DNA of 64,000 nt from Pseudomonas asplenii (GCF_001293465.1 NZ_JSYZ01000001.1:357472-421471); one strand, 5' to 3'. Positions 31,730-41,776 are shown, numbered from the stretch's first letter. Program-made: numbers and translations. The notes: a model not told the origin generated them from the letters alone.

Positions 31730-32829
31730 TCCTCCTGCCGTTGAGTGGCCGCCGGCGGCCTGCTGGCCGGCTTGGCCGCGGGTTTGGCGGTGGTCGGTTT
31801 TGGCGCCGGAGTGCTGTTGGCCGCACCATGCGCCGCAGCGGCAGCCGCCGCGCCATGGGCGGTCGGCTTGGGCACAGGGGCCGTGGCGGCGGGCGTGGCC
31901 GGGGTCGCCGCAGGCTTGGGCACGGTCGCCGGAACCGCCGCCGCCCCTTCACCCTGCTTGTCGGCTTCCTGGGCCTGGGCCGCATCGTTGGCCCGCTCTT
32001 CCGGTGTACGGCTGTCGCTGAACACCAGCAGCAGGTAGCGGCTGCGGTTCAACGCGGCGGTCGGCACGGCGCGAACAATGGCGAACGGCTGGCCGGAGTC
32101 ATGGATGACTTCCTTGACCGTCGCCACCGGGTAGCCGGCCGGGAACCGCTGGCCCAGGCCGGAACTGACCAGCAGGTCGCCTTCCTTGATGTCCGCGGTA
32201 TCGGCGACATGACGCAACTCCAGGCGCTCGGGGTTGCCGGTACCGCTGGCGATCGCCCGCAGACCGTTGCGGTTGACCTGTACCGGAATGCTGTGGGTGG
32301 TATCGGTCAGCAGCAGCACACGGGAGGTGTACGGCATCAACTCGACCACCTGGCCCATCAGGCCACGGGCATCGAGCACCGGTTGCCCGAGCACCACGCC
32401 ATCGCGCTCGCCCTTGTTGATGATGATGCGATGGGTGAAGGGGTTGGGGTCCATGCCGATCAGTTCGGCGACCTCGACCTTCTCGTTGACCAGTGCCGAG
32501 GAGTTCAGCAGTTCGCGCAGGCGCACGTTCTGCTCGGTCAGGGCGGCCAGTTTCTGCAGGCGCCCCTGCAACAGCAGGTTCTCGGTCTGGAGTTTCTCGT
32601 TCTCGGCGACCAGTTCGGTACGGCTGCCGAACTGGCTGGCCACGCCTTGCCACAGCCGCTGCGGCAGGTCGGTGATCCAGTACGATTGCATCAGCACCAG
32701 CGAGGCCTGGCTGCGGATCGGCTTGAGCACCGTGAAGCGGGCATCGACCACCATCAGCGCAACCGACAGCACGACCAGCACCAGCAGGCGCACGCCCAAT
32801 GAGGGGCCTTTGGCGAAAAGCGGTTTAAT
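31726..32829 (-). CDS. mreC: Rod-shape protein MreC, probable ATT start
   Basis: 367 residues if begun at the ATT at 32829, giving (M)IKPLFAKGPSLGVRLLVLVV. A GGGAGG lies 8 bases before this ATT, whereas the downstream TTG at 32799 has no ribosome site and would remove the cytoplasmic N-terminus before the membrane helix. After the helix come a coiled coil (about 68-105, LVAENEKLQTENLLLQGRLQ) and the MreC beta domain. From about residue 285 the C-terminus is a low-complexity Ala/Pro/Lys/Thr tail. MreC organises the elongasome in the periplasm and activates PBP2. Confidence 0.92.
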   Translation of the reverse strand: MKPLFAKGPSLGVRLLVLVVLSVALMVVDARFTVLKPIRSQASLVLMQSYWITDLPQRLWQGVASQFGSRTELVAENEKLQTENLLLQGRLQKLAALTEQNVRLRELLNSSALVNEKVEVAELIGMDPNPFTHRIIINKGERDGVVLGQPVLDARGLMGQVVELMPYTSRVLLLTDTTHSIPVQVNRNGLRAIASGTGNPERLELRHVADTADIKEGDLLVSSGLGQRFPAGYPVATVKEVIHDSGQPFAIVRAVPTAALNRSRYLLLVFSDSRTPEERANDAAQAQEADKQGEGAAAVPATVPKPAATPATPAATAPVPKPTAHGAAAAAAAHGAANSTPAPKPTTAKPAAKPASRPPAATQRQEE

Positions 32830-32912
32830 GAGCCGCTCCTCCCAGGCAAATAGACATTTTATTCATACGGCATCAAACCGGCCTGGATGCAGATTGACAG
32901 AAGATAAACGCA

Positions 32913-32940
32913 ACAGGCAGCACTGCAAAGTGCTGCCTGT
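32913..32940. repeat. Perfect 12-bp stem-loop between mreB and mreC
   Basis: ACAGGCAGCACT, GCAA loop, AGTGCTGCCTGT. It is in the mreB-mreC gap, 31 bases after the mreB stop in transcription order. Neither strand has a T-run after it, so it is more likely an mRNA stability or processing element, or a weak attenuator, than a full terminator. Confidence 0.7.
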
Positions 32941-32971
32941 GAACGGACCGTCGTAGCGTCTGCCAGCGAAC

Positions 32972-34099
<1,128 letters not shown>

Positions 34100-34126
34100 T
34101 TAGGCGTTTTTCCGAGCACCATCCCA

Positions 34127-34132
34127 TACAAT
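34127..34132 (+). promoter_or_regulatory. Possible -10 box of gatCAB
   Basis: TACAAT lies 87 bases before the gatC ATG in the mreB-gatC divergent gap. No strong -35 is seen. Confidence 0.35.
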
Positions 34133-34219
34133 CGCGGCCATGTGACCGTGCAAATGCGGTAGTGTTCCACCAATCCAACATCCGGACAGCTTCCATTTTG
34201 TTTTCCACTGGAGATTCCC

Positions 34220-34507
34220 ATGGCGCTTGACCGCTCCGACGTGGAAAAAATCGCTCACCTGGCCCGCCTGGACCTGGTCGCAGACGATATTCCACGCACC
34301 ACCGAAGCCCTGAACAGCATTCTGGGTCTGGTCGACCAGATGCAGGCTGTCGATACCGACGGTATCGAACCCCTTGCCCACCCTCTGGAAGCGAGCCAGC
34401 GCCTGCGCGCCGACGCCGTGACCGAACGCAATAACCGCGAGGCCTATCAGTCCATCGCACCAGCGGTCGAAAACGGCCTGTACCTGGTTCCGAAAGTCAT
34501 CGACTAA
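34220..34507 (+). CDS. gatC: Asp-tRNA(Asn)/Glu-tRNA(Gln) amidotransferase subunit C
   Basis: 95 residues, small helical GatC with [13 protein letters not shown] and IEPLAHPLE motifs. It wraps between GatA and GatB and stabilises the amidotransferase that corrects mischarged Asp-tRNA(Asn) (and Glu-tRNA(Gln)). First gene of gatCAB. Confidence 0.95.
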   Translation: MALDRSDVEKIAHLARLDLVADDIPRTTEALNSILGLVDQMQAVDTDGIEPLAHPLEASQRLRADAVTERNNREAYQSIAPAVENGLYLVPKVID

Positions 34508-34523
34508 AGGGAAAGAGCCTGCA

Positions 34524-35975
34524 ATGCATCAAATGACTCTGGCCGAGATCGCCCGCGGACTCGCCGACAAGAAGTTTTCCGCCGAAGAACTGACCCGCAC
34601 CCTGCTGGCGCGCATCGCCCAGCTCGACCCGCAGGTCAACAGCTTCATCAGCCTTACCGAGGAACTGGCCCTGCAGCAGGCCAAGGCTGCCGACGTGCGT
34701 CGCGCCAATGGCGAAAACGGTGCCCTGCTCGGCGCGCCGATCGGCCACAAGGACCTGTTCTGCACCCAGGGCGTGCGCACCAGTTGCGGCTCGAAGATGC
34801 TCGACAACTTCAAGGCACCCTACGATGCCACCGTGGTGGCCAAGCTCGCCGCCGCCGGCGCGGTGACCCTGGGCAAGACCAACATGGACGAGTTCGCCAT
34901 GGGTTCGGCCAACGAGTCGAGCTACTACGGCAAGGTGAAGAACCCGTGGAACCTGGAGCACGTGCCGGGCGGTTCGTCGGGCGGTTCCGCCGCGGCCGTT
35001 GCCGCGCGCCTGCTGCCGGCCGCCACGGCGACCGACACCGGCGGCTCGATCCGCCAGCCGGCGGCGTTCACCAACCTCACCGGCCTGAAGCCGACCTACG
35101 GTCGCGTTTCGCGCTGGGGCATGATCGCCTACGCCTCCAGCCTCGACCAGGGTGGCCCGCTGGCCCGTACCGCCGAAGACTGCGCACTGCTGCTGCAGGG
35201 CATGGCCGGTTTCGACCCGCAGGACTCCACCAGCATCGATGAGCCGGTGCCGGACTACAGCGCCAGCCTGAACGACTCGCTGCAAGGCCTGCGCATCGGC
35301 GTGCCGAAGGAATACTTCAGCGCCGGTCTCGACCCGCGCATCGCCGAACGGGTGCACGACAGCGTCAAGGCGCTGGAAAAGCTCGGTGCGGTGATCAAGG
35401 AGATCAGCCTGCCGAACAACCAGCACGCGATCCCCGCCTACTATGTGATCGCGCCGGCCGAGGCCTCCTCCAACCTGTCGCGTTTCGACGGCGTACGCTT
35501 CGGCTATCGCTGCGAGAACCCGGTCGACCTCACCGACCTGTACAAGCGTTCCCGTGGCGAAGGCTTCGGTGCCGAAGTGCAACGCCGGATCATGGTCGGT
35601 ACCTACGCCCTGTCGGCCGGCTACTACGACGCCTACTACCTCAAGGCCCAGAAGATCCGCCGCCTGATCAAGAACGACTTCATGAACGCCTTCAAGGAAG
35701 TCGACGTGATCCTCGGCCCGACCACGCCGAATCCGGCCTGGAAGATCGGTGCCAAGAACAACGATCCGGTCGCCGAGTATCTGGAAGACTTCTACACCAT
35801 CACCGCCAACCTCGCGGGTCTGCCGGGCTTGTCCATGCCTGCGGGCTTCGTCGACGGCTTGCCGGTCGGCGTGCAATTGCTTGCCCCGTATTTCCAGGAA
35901 GGCCGCTTGCTCAATGTTGCGCACCAGTATCAGTTGCACACTGACTGGCACACCCGCACCCCCCAGGGGTTTTGA
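34524..35975 (+). CDS. gatA: Asp/Glu-tRNA amidotransferase subunit A
   Basis: 483 residues, amidase-signature family. The Ser-cisSer-Lys triad is Lys76 (IGHKDLF), Ser151 ([11 protein letters not shown]) and Ser175 ([10 protein letters not shown]). It hydrolyses glutamine and passes ammonia through a channel to GatB. The stop overlaps the left end of the inverted repeat that separates it from gatB. Confidence 0.97.
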   Translation: MHQMTLAEIARGLADKKFSAEELTRTLLARIAQLDPQVNSFISLTEELALQQAKAADVRRANGENGALLGAPIGHKDLFCTQGVRTSCGSKMLDNFKAPYDATVVAKLAAAGAVTLGKTNMDEFAMGSANESSYYGKVKNPWNLEHVPGGSSGGSAAAVAARLLPAATATDTGGSIRQPAAFTNLTGLKPTYGRVSRWGMIAYASSLDQGGPLARTAEDCALLLQGMAGFDPQDSTSIDEPVPDYSASLNDSLQGLRIGVPKEYFSAGLDPRIAERVHDSVKALEKLGAVIKEISLPNNQHAIPAYYVIAPAEASSNLSRFDGVRFGYRCENPVDLTDLYKRSRGEGFGAEVQRRIMVGTYALSAGYYDAYYLKAQKIRRLIKNDFMNAFKEVDVILGPTTPNPAWKIGAKNNDPVAEYLEDFYTITANLAGLPGLSMPAGFVDGLPVGVQLLAPYFQEGRLLNVAHQYQLHTDWHTRTPQGF

Positions 35976-36090
35976 AGCTGCTGCGCTCGGTAATGCTGCG
36001 TTGAAAGCTGGCTCGTAATGCTCATTGACTACAGTCAACTGCGCTTACTCGCCAGCCTTCGCCTTGCCTTACCTTCGCTCGCGACGCTTC
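35974..36090. repeat. 117-bp imperfect inverted repeat between gatA and gatB
   Basis: The whole gatA-gatB spacer folds on itself. Outer ends are GAAGC and GCTTC; the main arms are 36003-36018 (GAAAGCTGGCTCGTAA) and 36045-36060 (TTACTCGCCAGCCTTC, 3 mismatches when inverted); the core is TTGACT, AC, AGTCAA (36025-36038). It is unlike the short REP units in this window and resembles a larger dispersed intergenic repeat. Confidence 0.75.
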
Positions 36091-36124
36091 AAAAGTCCCC
36101 TGGCAAGATTTGAGGAAAAACACC

Positions 36125-37570
36125 ATGCAATGGGAAGTCGTGATCGGGCTGGAGATTCACACCCAGCTCGCCACCCAATCGAAGATTTTCTCCGGCAGTT
36201 CGACCACCTTCGGCTCCGAACCCAACACCCAGGCCAGCCTGGTCGACCTGGGCATGCCTGGCGTGCTGCCGGTGCTGAACCAGGAAGCGGTGCACATGGC
36301 GGTGCAGTTCGGCCTGGCGATCGACGCCGAGATCGGCCAGCACAACGTGTTCGCCCGCAAGAACTACTTCTACCCGGACCTGCCCAAGGGCTACCAGATC
36401 AGCCAGATGGAACTGCCGATCGTCGGCAAGGGCCACCTGGACATCACTCTGGAAGACGGTACGGTCAAGCGTATCGGCATCACCCGTGCGCACCTGGAAG
36501 AAGACGCCGGCAAGAGCCTGCACGAAGACTTCAGCGGTTCCACCGGGATCGACCTGAACCGCGCCGGTACCCCGCTGCTGGAAATCGTTTCCGAGCCGGA
36601 CATGCGCAGTGCCAAGGAAGCCGTGGCCTACGTCAAGGCGATCCACGCACTGGTACGCTACCTGGGCATCTGCGACGGCAACATGGCCGAAGGCTCGCTG
36701 CGTTGCGACTGCAACGTCTCGGTACGCCCCAAGGGCCAGGCCGAGTTCGGCACGCGTTGCGAGATCAAGAACGTCAACTCGTTCCGCTTCATCGAGAAGG
36801 CGATCAACTACGAAGTACAACGCCAGATCGAGCTGATCGAGGATGGCGGCAAGGTCGTCCAGCAGACTCGCCTGTACAACCCGAACACCGATACGACCAA
36901 GGCGATGCGCAGCAAGGAGGAAGCCAACGACTACCGTTACTTCCCCGACCCGGACCTGCTGCCGGTGATCATCGAGGACTCGTTTCTGGATGAAGTGCGC
37001 GCCAAGCTGCCGGAACTGCCACCGCAGAAACGCGAACGTTTCCAGTCGCAGTACGGCCTGTCGCTGTACGATGCCAGCGTCCTGGCTTCGAGCCGCGAGC
37101 AGGCGGAGTACTTCGAACAGGTGGTCGCCATCAGCGCCGACGCCAAGCTGGCGGCCAACTGGGTCATGGTCGAGCTGGGCAGCCTGCTGAACAAGCTGGG
37201 CGTGGAAATCGACCAGGCGCCGGTCACTGCCGAACAACTGGGCGGCATGCTGCTGCGGATCAAGGACAACACTATCTCGGGCAAGATCGCCAAGACCGTG
37301 TTCGAAGCCATGGCCAACGGCGAAGGCAATGCCGACCAGGTGATCGAGGCCCGCGGCCTGAAACAGGTCACCGACAGCGGTGCGATCGAGAAGGTGCTGG
37401 ACGAAGTGCTGGCGGCCAACGCCGAGCAGGTCGAGCAGTACCGTGCGGCGGACGAAGCCAAGCGCGGCAAGATGTTCGGCTTCTTCGTCGGCCAGGCGAT
37501 GAAGGCCTCCAAGGGCAAGGCCAACCCGCAACAGGTGAACGAACTGCTGAAAAGCAAGCTCGAAGGCTGA
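36125..37570 (+). CDS. gatB: Asp/Glu-tRNA amidotransferase subunit B
   Basis: 481 residues from [20 protein letters not shown], with GAGG 9 bases before the ATG; an upstream TTG frame is rejected. Cradle kinase domain (about 1-295) with IGLEIH and EDAGKSLH motifs phosphorylates the misacylated tRNA; helical and YqeY-like tail domains (about 296-481) bind the tRNA elbow. Works with GatA and GatC. Confidence 0.97.
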   Translation: MQWEVVIGLEIHTQLATQSKIFSGSSTTFGSEPNTQASLVDLGMPGVLPVLNQEAVHMAVQFGLAIDAEIGQHNVFARKNYFYPDLPKGYQISQMELPIVGKGHLDITLEDGTVKRIGITRAHLEEDAGKSLHEDFSGSTGIDLNRAGTPLLEIVSEPDMRSAKEAVAYVKAIHALVRYLGICDGNMAEGSLRCDCNVSVRPKGQAEFGTRCEIKNVNSFRFIEKAINYEVQRQIELIEDGGKVVQQTRLYNPNTDTTKAMRSKEEANDYRYFPDPDLLPVIIEDSFLDEVRAKLPELPPQKRERFQSQYGLSLYDASVLASSREQAEYFEQVVAISADAKLAANWVMVELGSLLNKLGVEIDQAPVTAEQLGGMLLRIKDNTISGKIAKTVFEAMANGEGNADQVIEARGLKQVTDSGAIEKVLDEVLAANAEQVEQYRAADEAKRGKMFGFFVGQAMKASKGKANPQQVNELLKSKLEG

Positions 37571-37603
37571 GTCGGGCCAAACAGGCCCTGACACCCGCCC
37601 ACT

Positions 37604-37668
37604 GTGGGAGCGGGCTCGCCCGCGAAGACGATGTATCCGACACATTGCATTCGCGGGCCCGCTCCCAC
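37604..37668. repeat. REP pair between gatB and the RlpA-like gene
   Basis: GTGGGAGCGGGCTCGCCCGC plus GAAG is mirrored by CGCGGGCCCGCTCCCAC. Two inverted REP units around a 25-base spacer (REPIN layout). Confidence 0.8.
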
Positions 37669-37710
37669 CTATCGATCGCCCCATGCGATCTCTGTAGGGA
37701 GCGCCCCCAG

Positions 37711-38082
37711 ATGAAACGCCTGTTCGCCGCCCTTGCCTTCCTCAGCCTGCTGGCCGGTTGTGCCACTCACGATATCGACCCGCGCGGCTACGACGAAACC
37801 GGCACGGCCTCCTATTACGGTCGCCAGCACCACGGCAAGCGCACCGCCAGCGGTGAACCCTTCAACCAGAACGGCCTGACCGCCGCCCATCGCCAACTGC
37901 CGTTCGGTACGCGGGTAAAAGTCACCAATCTTGCCAACGACCGCAGCGTCGTGGTCCGTATCAATGATCGCGGCCCGCATACCCGCGGACGCCTGATCGA
38001 TGTTTCCCGACAAGCCGCCGAAGAGCTGGGCATGCTACAAAGCGGTACCGCGCGCGTGCGCGTCCAGAGCCTCAGCGACTGA
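37711..38082 (+). CDS. RlpA-like lipoprotein (double-psi beta-barrel only)
   Basis: 123 residues from MKRLFAALAFLSLLAGCATH; lipobox LAGC gives a lipidated Cys18. The mature part is one double-psi beta-barrel (GTASYYGRQHHGKRTASGE through VVRINDRGPHTRGRLIDVS; key residues Gly-Arg-Asp-Arg-Gly). RlpA proteins are septal lytic transglycosylases acting on denuded glycan, but classical RlpA also has a SPOR domain, absent here. So this is a short paralogue, probably membrane-anchored and wall-acting. Confidence 0.88.
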   Translation: MKRLFAALAFLSLLAGCATHDIDPRGYDETGTASYYGRQHHGKRTASGEPFNQNGLTAAHRQLPFGTRVKVTNLANDRSVVVRINDRGPHTRGRLIDVSRQAAEELGMLQSGTARVRVQSLSD

Positions 38083-38099
38083 CCCCGGGGAGCCCCGCC

Positions 38100-39185
38100 A
38101 TTTTCGGATTGACCCACCTGCCGATCCTGAGCCTGATCCAGCTGCTCGGCGGCCTGTTCCTGCTGGTCATCGGCGCCGAACTGCTGGTGCGCGCAGCCGT
38201 GCGCCTGGCCGCCCGCCTGCGGGTGCGGCCGCTGCTGATCGGCCTGACCGTCGTCGCCTTCGGCAGCAGCGCCCCGCAGATGGCCGTCAGCCTGCAGGCC
38301 GCCCTCCAGGAAAACGCCGACATCGCGGTCGGCAGCGTGATCGGCGGGAATATCTTCAACACCCTGGTGACCCTCGGTCTCTCGGCGCTGATCATCCCGC
38401 TGCGGGTCTCGCGCCAACTGGTGCGCCTGGACATACCGCTGATGATCGTCGCCAGCCTCATGGTCTTCGGCCTGGCCCTCAACGAAGAGCTGAGCCGCTT
38501 CGACGGTGTGCTGATGCTGCTGGTGTTTGCACTGTACCTGGGGTTGCTGCTGCGCACCTCGCAACACGGCCTGCCGCACCCCGCCCCCGTGCTGCAAACA
38601 CAGCGTCGGCCTGCGCCCTGGCTCAGCAGTGCGTTCTGGATGCTGCTCGGCCTGGCCCTGCTGACCCTCGCCGGCCACCTGCTGCTCGATGCCGCCGTCG
38701 AAGTGGCCACGGAACTGGGCCTGTCGGAAAGGATCATCGGCCTGACCGTGGTCGCGGTCGGCACCTCCCTGCCGCAATTGGCCACGTCGCTGATCGCCGC
38801 CATCCGCGGCCAGCGCGATATCGCCGTCGGCAACGTGATCGGCGGCAACCTGTTCAATCTGCTGGGCGTGCTCGGCGTGACCGCGCTGATCGCCCCGCAA
38901 CCGCTGTCGGTCTCGCCCAACGCGTTGTCGTTCGACCTGCCGGTAATGCTCGCCGTCGCGGCCTTGTGCTGGCCGGTATTCTACTCCGGCTATCGCATCA
39001 CCCGTGCCGAGGGCCTGCTGTTTCTCGGCCTGTACCTGGCCTACGGGCTGCACGTGGTGTGGTTCACCACCGGCATGCCGATGGCGGTGCGGCTGGAACA
39101 CCTGATGCTGTTCTTCATCCTGCCGGCGCTGCTGGTGTATCTGCTGTTCAGTACGCTGCGAGCCTGGCGTCGCCAACATCCCTAG
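38100..39185 (+). CDS. CaCA-family cation exchanger with Gln in both alpha-repeats, probable ATT start
   Basis: 361 residues if begun at the ATT at 38100, which has GGGGAG 7 bases upstream; the TTG at 38109 is 16 bases from it. About ten membrane helices in two inverted halves. The alpha-repeats are GSSAPQMAVS (Gln60) and GTSLPQLATS (Gln226), each followed by GN(I/L)FN. The CaCA hallmark is S/T-x-P-E, where Glu binds Ca2+; here both are Gln. The family exchanges Ca2+ for Na+, K+ or H+; substrate here is uncertain. Confidence 0.85.
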   Translation: MFGLTHLPILSLIQLLGGLFLLVIGAELLVRAAVRLAARLRVRPLLIGLTVVAFGSSAPQMAVSLQAALQENADIAVGSVIGGNIFNTLVTLGLSALIIPLRVSRQLVRLDIPLMIVASLMVFGLALNEELSRFDGVLMLLVFALYLGLLLRTSQHGLPHPAPVLQTQRRPAPWLSSAFWMLLGLALLTLAGHLLLDAAVEVATELGLSERIIGLTVVAVGTSLPQLATSLIAAIRGQRDIAVGNVIGGNLFNLLGVLGVTALIAPQPLSVSPNALSFDLPVMLAVAALCWPVFYSGYRITRAEGLLFLGLYLAYGLHVVWFTTGMPMAVRLEHLMLFFILPALLVYLLFSTLRAWRRQHP

Positions 39186-39196
39186 GAGCCACTGCA

Positions 39197-39577
39197 ATGA
39201 GCGATCAGAAAAAAACCGGTGTCGAAATGCGTCGTCAGGTCATGGGCGATGCCTTCGTCGACCGCGCCCTGGGTAATGCCACCGAGTTCAGCCAGCCCCT
39301 GCAGGACTTCGTCAACGAACACGCCTGGGGCGGCGTCTGGAACCGTGACGGCCTGCCGCTCAAGACCCGCAGCCTGATCACCCTCGCCGCGCTGACCGCG
39401 CTCAAGTGCCCGCAGGAGCTCAAGGGCCACGTGCGCGGCGCCCTGAACAACGGCTGCACGGTGGAAGAGATTCGCGAGGCACTGCTGCACTGCGCGGTGT
39501 ACGCCGGCGTACCGGCGGCGATCGATGCGTTCCGCGCCGCGCAGGAAGTGATCGAGGCCTACCAGAAAGCCGACTGA
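39197..39577 (+). CDS. Carboxymuconolactone decarboxylase family protein
   Basis: 126 residues, AhpD-like all-helical fold. KTRSLITLAALTALKCPQEL and HVRGALNNGCTVEEIREALLH (begins at 78) with YAGVPAAIDAF match the PcaC-type rather than AhpD, as no CxxC pair is present. PcaC decarboxylates 4-carboxymuconolactone, but no protocatechuate genes are near, so the substrate is unknown. It begins 11 bases after the exchanger gene and may be co-transcribed. Confidence 0.85.
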   Translation: MSDQKKTGVEMRRQVMGDAFVDRALGNATEFSQPLQDFVNEHAWGGVWNRDGLPLKTRSLITLAALTALKCPQELKGHVRGALNNGCTVEEIREALLHCAVYAGVPAAIDAFRAAQEVIEAYQKAD

Positions 39578-39593
39578 GCGCGACAGGGCCGAC

Positions 39594-40535
39594 TCAGATC
39601 CAGCCCCCCCACTGCAGGACGAAAATGCCGATGTTCGTCGTGACCGCCGCCATCAGCGTGGTGATCACGATGATCGCGGCCGCCAGTTCGTGGTTGCCAT
39701 TGGCGGCACGGGCCATGACAAAACTGGCCGCCGCGGTCGGGCTGCCGAAGTAGAGAAACAGGATGCCCAGTTCCGCCCCACGGAAGCCGCAGAGCCAGGC
39801 ACCCAGGGTCGAGAACAGCGGCATGCCGACCATCTTCACCAGGCTGGCGCTCAACGCCATGTCGCCACTCTTGCGCAACGCCGCCAGCGACAGGGTGCCG
39901 CCGATGCAGATCAGCGCCAGCGGCAGGGTCATCTGCGCCAGGTAGTTGCCGGACGTTTCCAGCCAACCGGGCAGGCCGATCTGGAAGTAGGCAAAGGGCG
40001 CCGCCGCGATCACGCTGATGATCAGCGGGTTGCTCAGCACACTCTTGCTGATGCTCCACGGGTCGGACTTGATCACCGGGCTGTAGACCGCCAGGACGAT
40101 GGTCGACAGGGTGTTGTAGAACAGGATCACCAACGCGGCGAGGATCGCCCCGAGGGAAATGCCGTAGTCGCCATACAGGCTGGCCGCCAGTGCCAGGCCA
40201 ATCACCCCGTTGTTGCCACGAAAGGCGCCCTGGGTGTAGATCCCGCGGTCTTCCCGGGGGCAGCGCCAGATCGCCCAGCCCCAGGCCCCGGCGAAGGTCA
40301 CCAGGGTGGCGACGACGAAGTAGCCCAGCACACCGGGCTTGAGGGCCGAATGCAGGTCGGCGTGAAGGATGCCGAGGAACAGCAGCGCCGGCATGTTGAC
40401 GTTGAATACCAGTGCCGAGGCGGTGTGGATGAAGTTGTCGTTGATCCAGCCCACGCGCTTGAGCGCCACGCCGAGGAACAACATGGCGAAGACCGGAGCG
40501 GTGATGGTCAGTGTATCGAGAAAGATGGCCAGCAT
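39594..40535 (-). CDS. AEC-family (auxin efflux carrier-like) permease
   Basis: 313 residues with ten predicted membrane helices in two five-helix halves. FLGVALKRVGWIND near the N-terminus and the broken-helix segment GVIGLALAASLYGD are typical. AEC members in bacteria include malate/malonate carriers (MdcF) and YfdV; the substrate cannot be assigned. Convergent with the CMD gene, 16 bases apart. Confidence 0.85.
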   Translation of the reverse strand: MLAIFLDTLTITAPVFAMLFLGVALKRVGWINDNFIHTASALVFNVNMPALLFLGILHADLHSALKPGVLGYFVVATLVTFAGAWGWAIWRCPREDRGIYTQGAFRGNNGVIGLALAASLYGDYGISLGAILAALVILFYNTLSTIVLAVYSPVIKSDPWSISKSVLSNPLIISVIAAAPFAYFQIGLPGWLETSGNYLAQMTLPLALICIGGTLSLAALRKSGDMALSASLVKMVGMPLFSTLGAWLCGFRGAELGILFLYFGSPTAAASFVMARAANGNHELAAAIIVITTLMAAVTTNIGIFVLQWGGWI

Positions 40536-40607
40536 TGCCCTGAGAATCCGTTGCCCGTCGTTAGGAGGCTAATGATACGGCAAAGCGGGCCATCCTGCCC
40601 GAGCGGC

Positions 40608-41081
40608 TCAGTTGAACTGCGCGCGCATCCAGGCCTGGTACTGAGCGACTCCGGCCTCGCCCTCACGCGGGGCCCAGGCGGCCATCTCGCCCTCGCCCAC
40701 CGGACGATACGGGCCCGCCTTGCACTCGAACATCACGGTATCGGGCTCAAGCACCACCAGGCCGTGGAACACGCCGGCCGGCAAGTCCACCGCCGGGCAT
40801 TCGCCACCGGCCTGCAGGACGCGCCGGGTAACGACCTGACCGTCCTCGTCGAACACCAGCAGGCCCAGGCTGCCACGCAGCACCAGCAGGGTTTCCGCCT
40901 TGTCCGCGCTCAGGTGCCGATGGGGCGGCACATAAGTGCCCGGCTGCAGGCCGACCGCCATGCGGTGGCACGGCTCGTCCATCTCATGGAAGTTGTGGTG
41001 CGTGCGCCCACGGGGACTGGCCGCCGCCTTCGCGGCCAGGTCGGCGAACAACGCAGCGTCGAGAAAGCTGGGGCCGGCCAT
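40608..41081 (-). CDS. WbuC-like cupin-fold metalloprotein
   Basis: 157 residues. The cupin has PPHRHLSADKAETLLVLRG (metal ligands His-x-His...Glu) and a second motif DLPAGVFHGLVVLE. N-terminal HHNFHEMDEPCHRMAVGLQP matches the WbuC family, sometimes found in O-antigen clusters, though no O-antigen genes are near. Likely a small enzyme acting on a sugar; it ends 73 bases after the AEC gene start and lies 3 bases after hpt. Confidence 0.75.
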   Translation of the reverse strand: MAGPSFLDAALFADLAAKAAASPRGRTHHNFHEMDEPCHRMAVGLQPGTYVPPHRHLSADKAETLLVLRGSLGLLVFDEDGQVVTRRVLQAGGECPAVDLPAGVFHGLVVLEPDTVMFECKAGPYRPVGEGEMAAWAPREGEAGVAQYQAWMRAQFN

Positions 41082-41084
41082 GGG

Positions 41085-41642
41085 TTACAGGCCCTTGACG
41101 GCAAAGATGCCGGCAGCGTTACGCCAGTAGCCCTTGTAGTCCATGCCATAACCGAAAATGTAGCGGTCGATGCACGGCAGCCCGACGTAGTCGGCCTTGA
41201 GGTCCGGCCGGGCCTTGCGGTCGTGTTCCTTGTCGATCAGGACGGCGGTGTGCACCTGGCGGGCACCGGCGTGCTTGCAGAAATCGATGATCGCGCCGAG
41301 GGTATGACCCTCGTCGAGAATGTCGTCGATGATCAGTACGTCACGATCGATGAACGAGACTTCCGGCTTGGCCTTCCAGAACAGCTCGCCGCCGCTGGTT
41401 TCGTTACGGTAGCGGGTGGCGTGCAGGTAGGACGCTTCCAGCGGGAAATCCAGGTGGGGCAGCAATTTGCCGGAGAAGATCAGGCCGCCGTTCATCACGC
41501 AGAATACCACCGGGTTGCGCTCGGCCAGGTCGGCGTTGATCTGGGCGCCGACACGGGCGATGGCCGCCTCGACTTCAGCGTTGGTGTACAGGCAGTCGGC
41601 TTCGCGCATGACTTGACGGATATGCTCGAGATCAGCGGACAT
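41085..41642 (-). CDS. hpt: Hypoxanthine-guanine phosphoribosyltransferase
   Basis: 185 residues from MSADLEHIRQVMREADCLYT. The PRPP-binding motif DVLIIDDILDEGHTL is intact. It salvages hypoxanthine and guanine to IMP and GMP. It diverges from upp, the pyrimidine salvage gene, so the shared gap controls both salvage branches. Confidence 0.94.
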   Translation of the reverse strand: MSADLEHIRQVMREADCLYTNAEVEAAIARVGAQINADLAERNPVVFCVMNGGLIFSGKLLPHLDFPLEASYLHATRYRNETSGGELFWKAKPEVSFIDRDVLIIDDILDEGHTLGAIIDFCKHAGARQVHTAVLIDKEHDRKARPDLKADYVGLPCIDRYIFGYGMDYKGYWRNAAGIFAVKGL

Positions 41643-41704
41643 GGCGCTCTCCAAAGGGTGCTCAAAGGGGACTCGCACAGGGGGCTGCGCAAGAAAAGCG
41701 GGCA

Positions 41705-41733
41705 AAGGTACGCACCCGCGCAGGTCAGATCAA
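41705..41733 (-). promoter_or_regulatory. Possible sigma-70 promoter of hpt
   Basis: On the minus strand TTGATC (41733-41728) and TACCTT (41710-41705) are separated by 17 bases and point to hpt, 63 bases away. Confidence 0.45.
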
Positions 41734-41776
41734 GCGTTTCTGGACTAACGTACTACGGGTCTATAGGACATAAACC

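Noticed and set aside
31780..31970. Repeated codons for Ala/Pro read as tandem DNA repeats or a CRISPR-like array
   Set aside because: The periodicity comes from low-complexity coding in the MreC tail; there are no regular unit lengths or spacers.
34100..34381. Minus-strand 93-residue frame over gatC
   Set aside because: It is antisense to gatC, has no ribosome site and resembles nothing known.
38109..38111. TTG as the start of the CaCA exchanger
   Set aside because: It is 16 bases from the only ribosome site, while the in-frame ATT at 38100 is 7 bases away.
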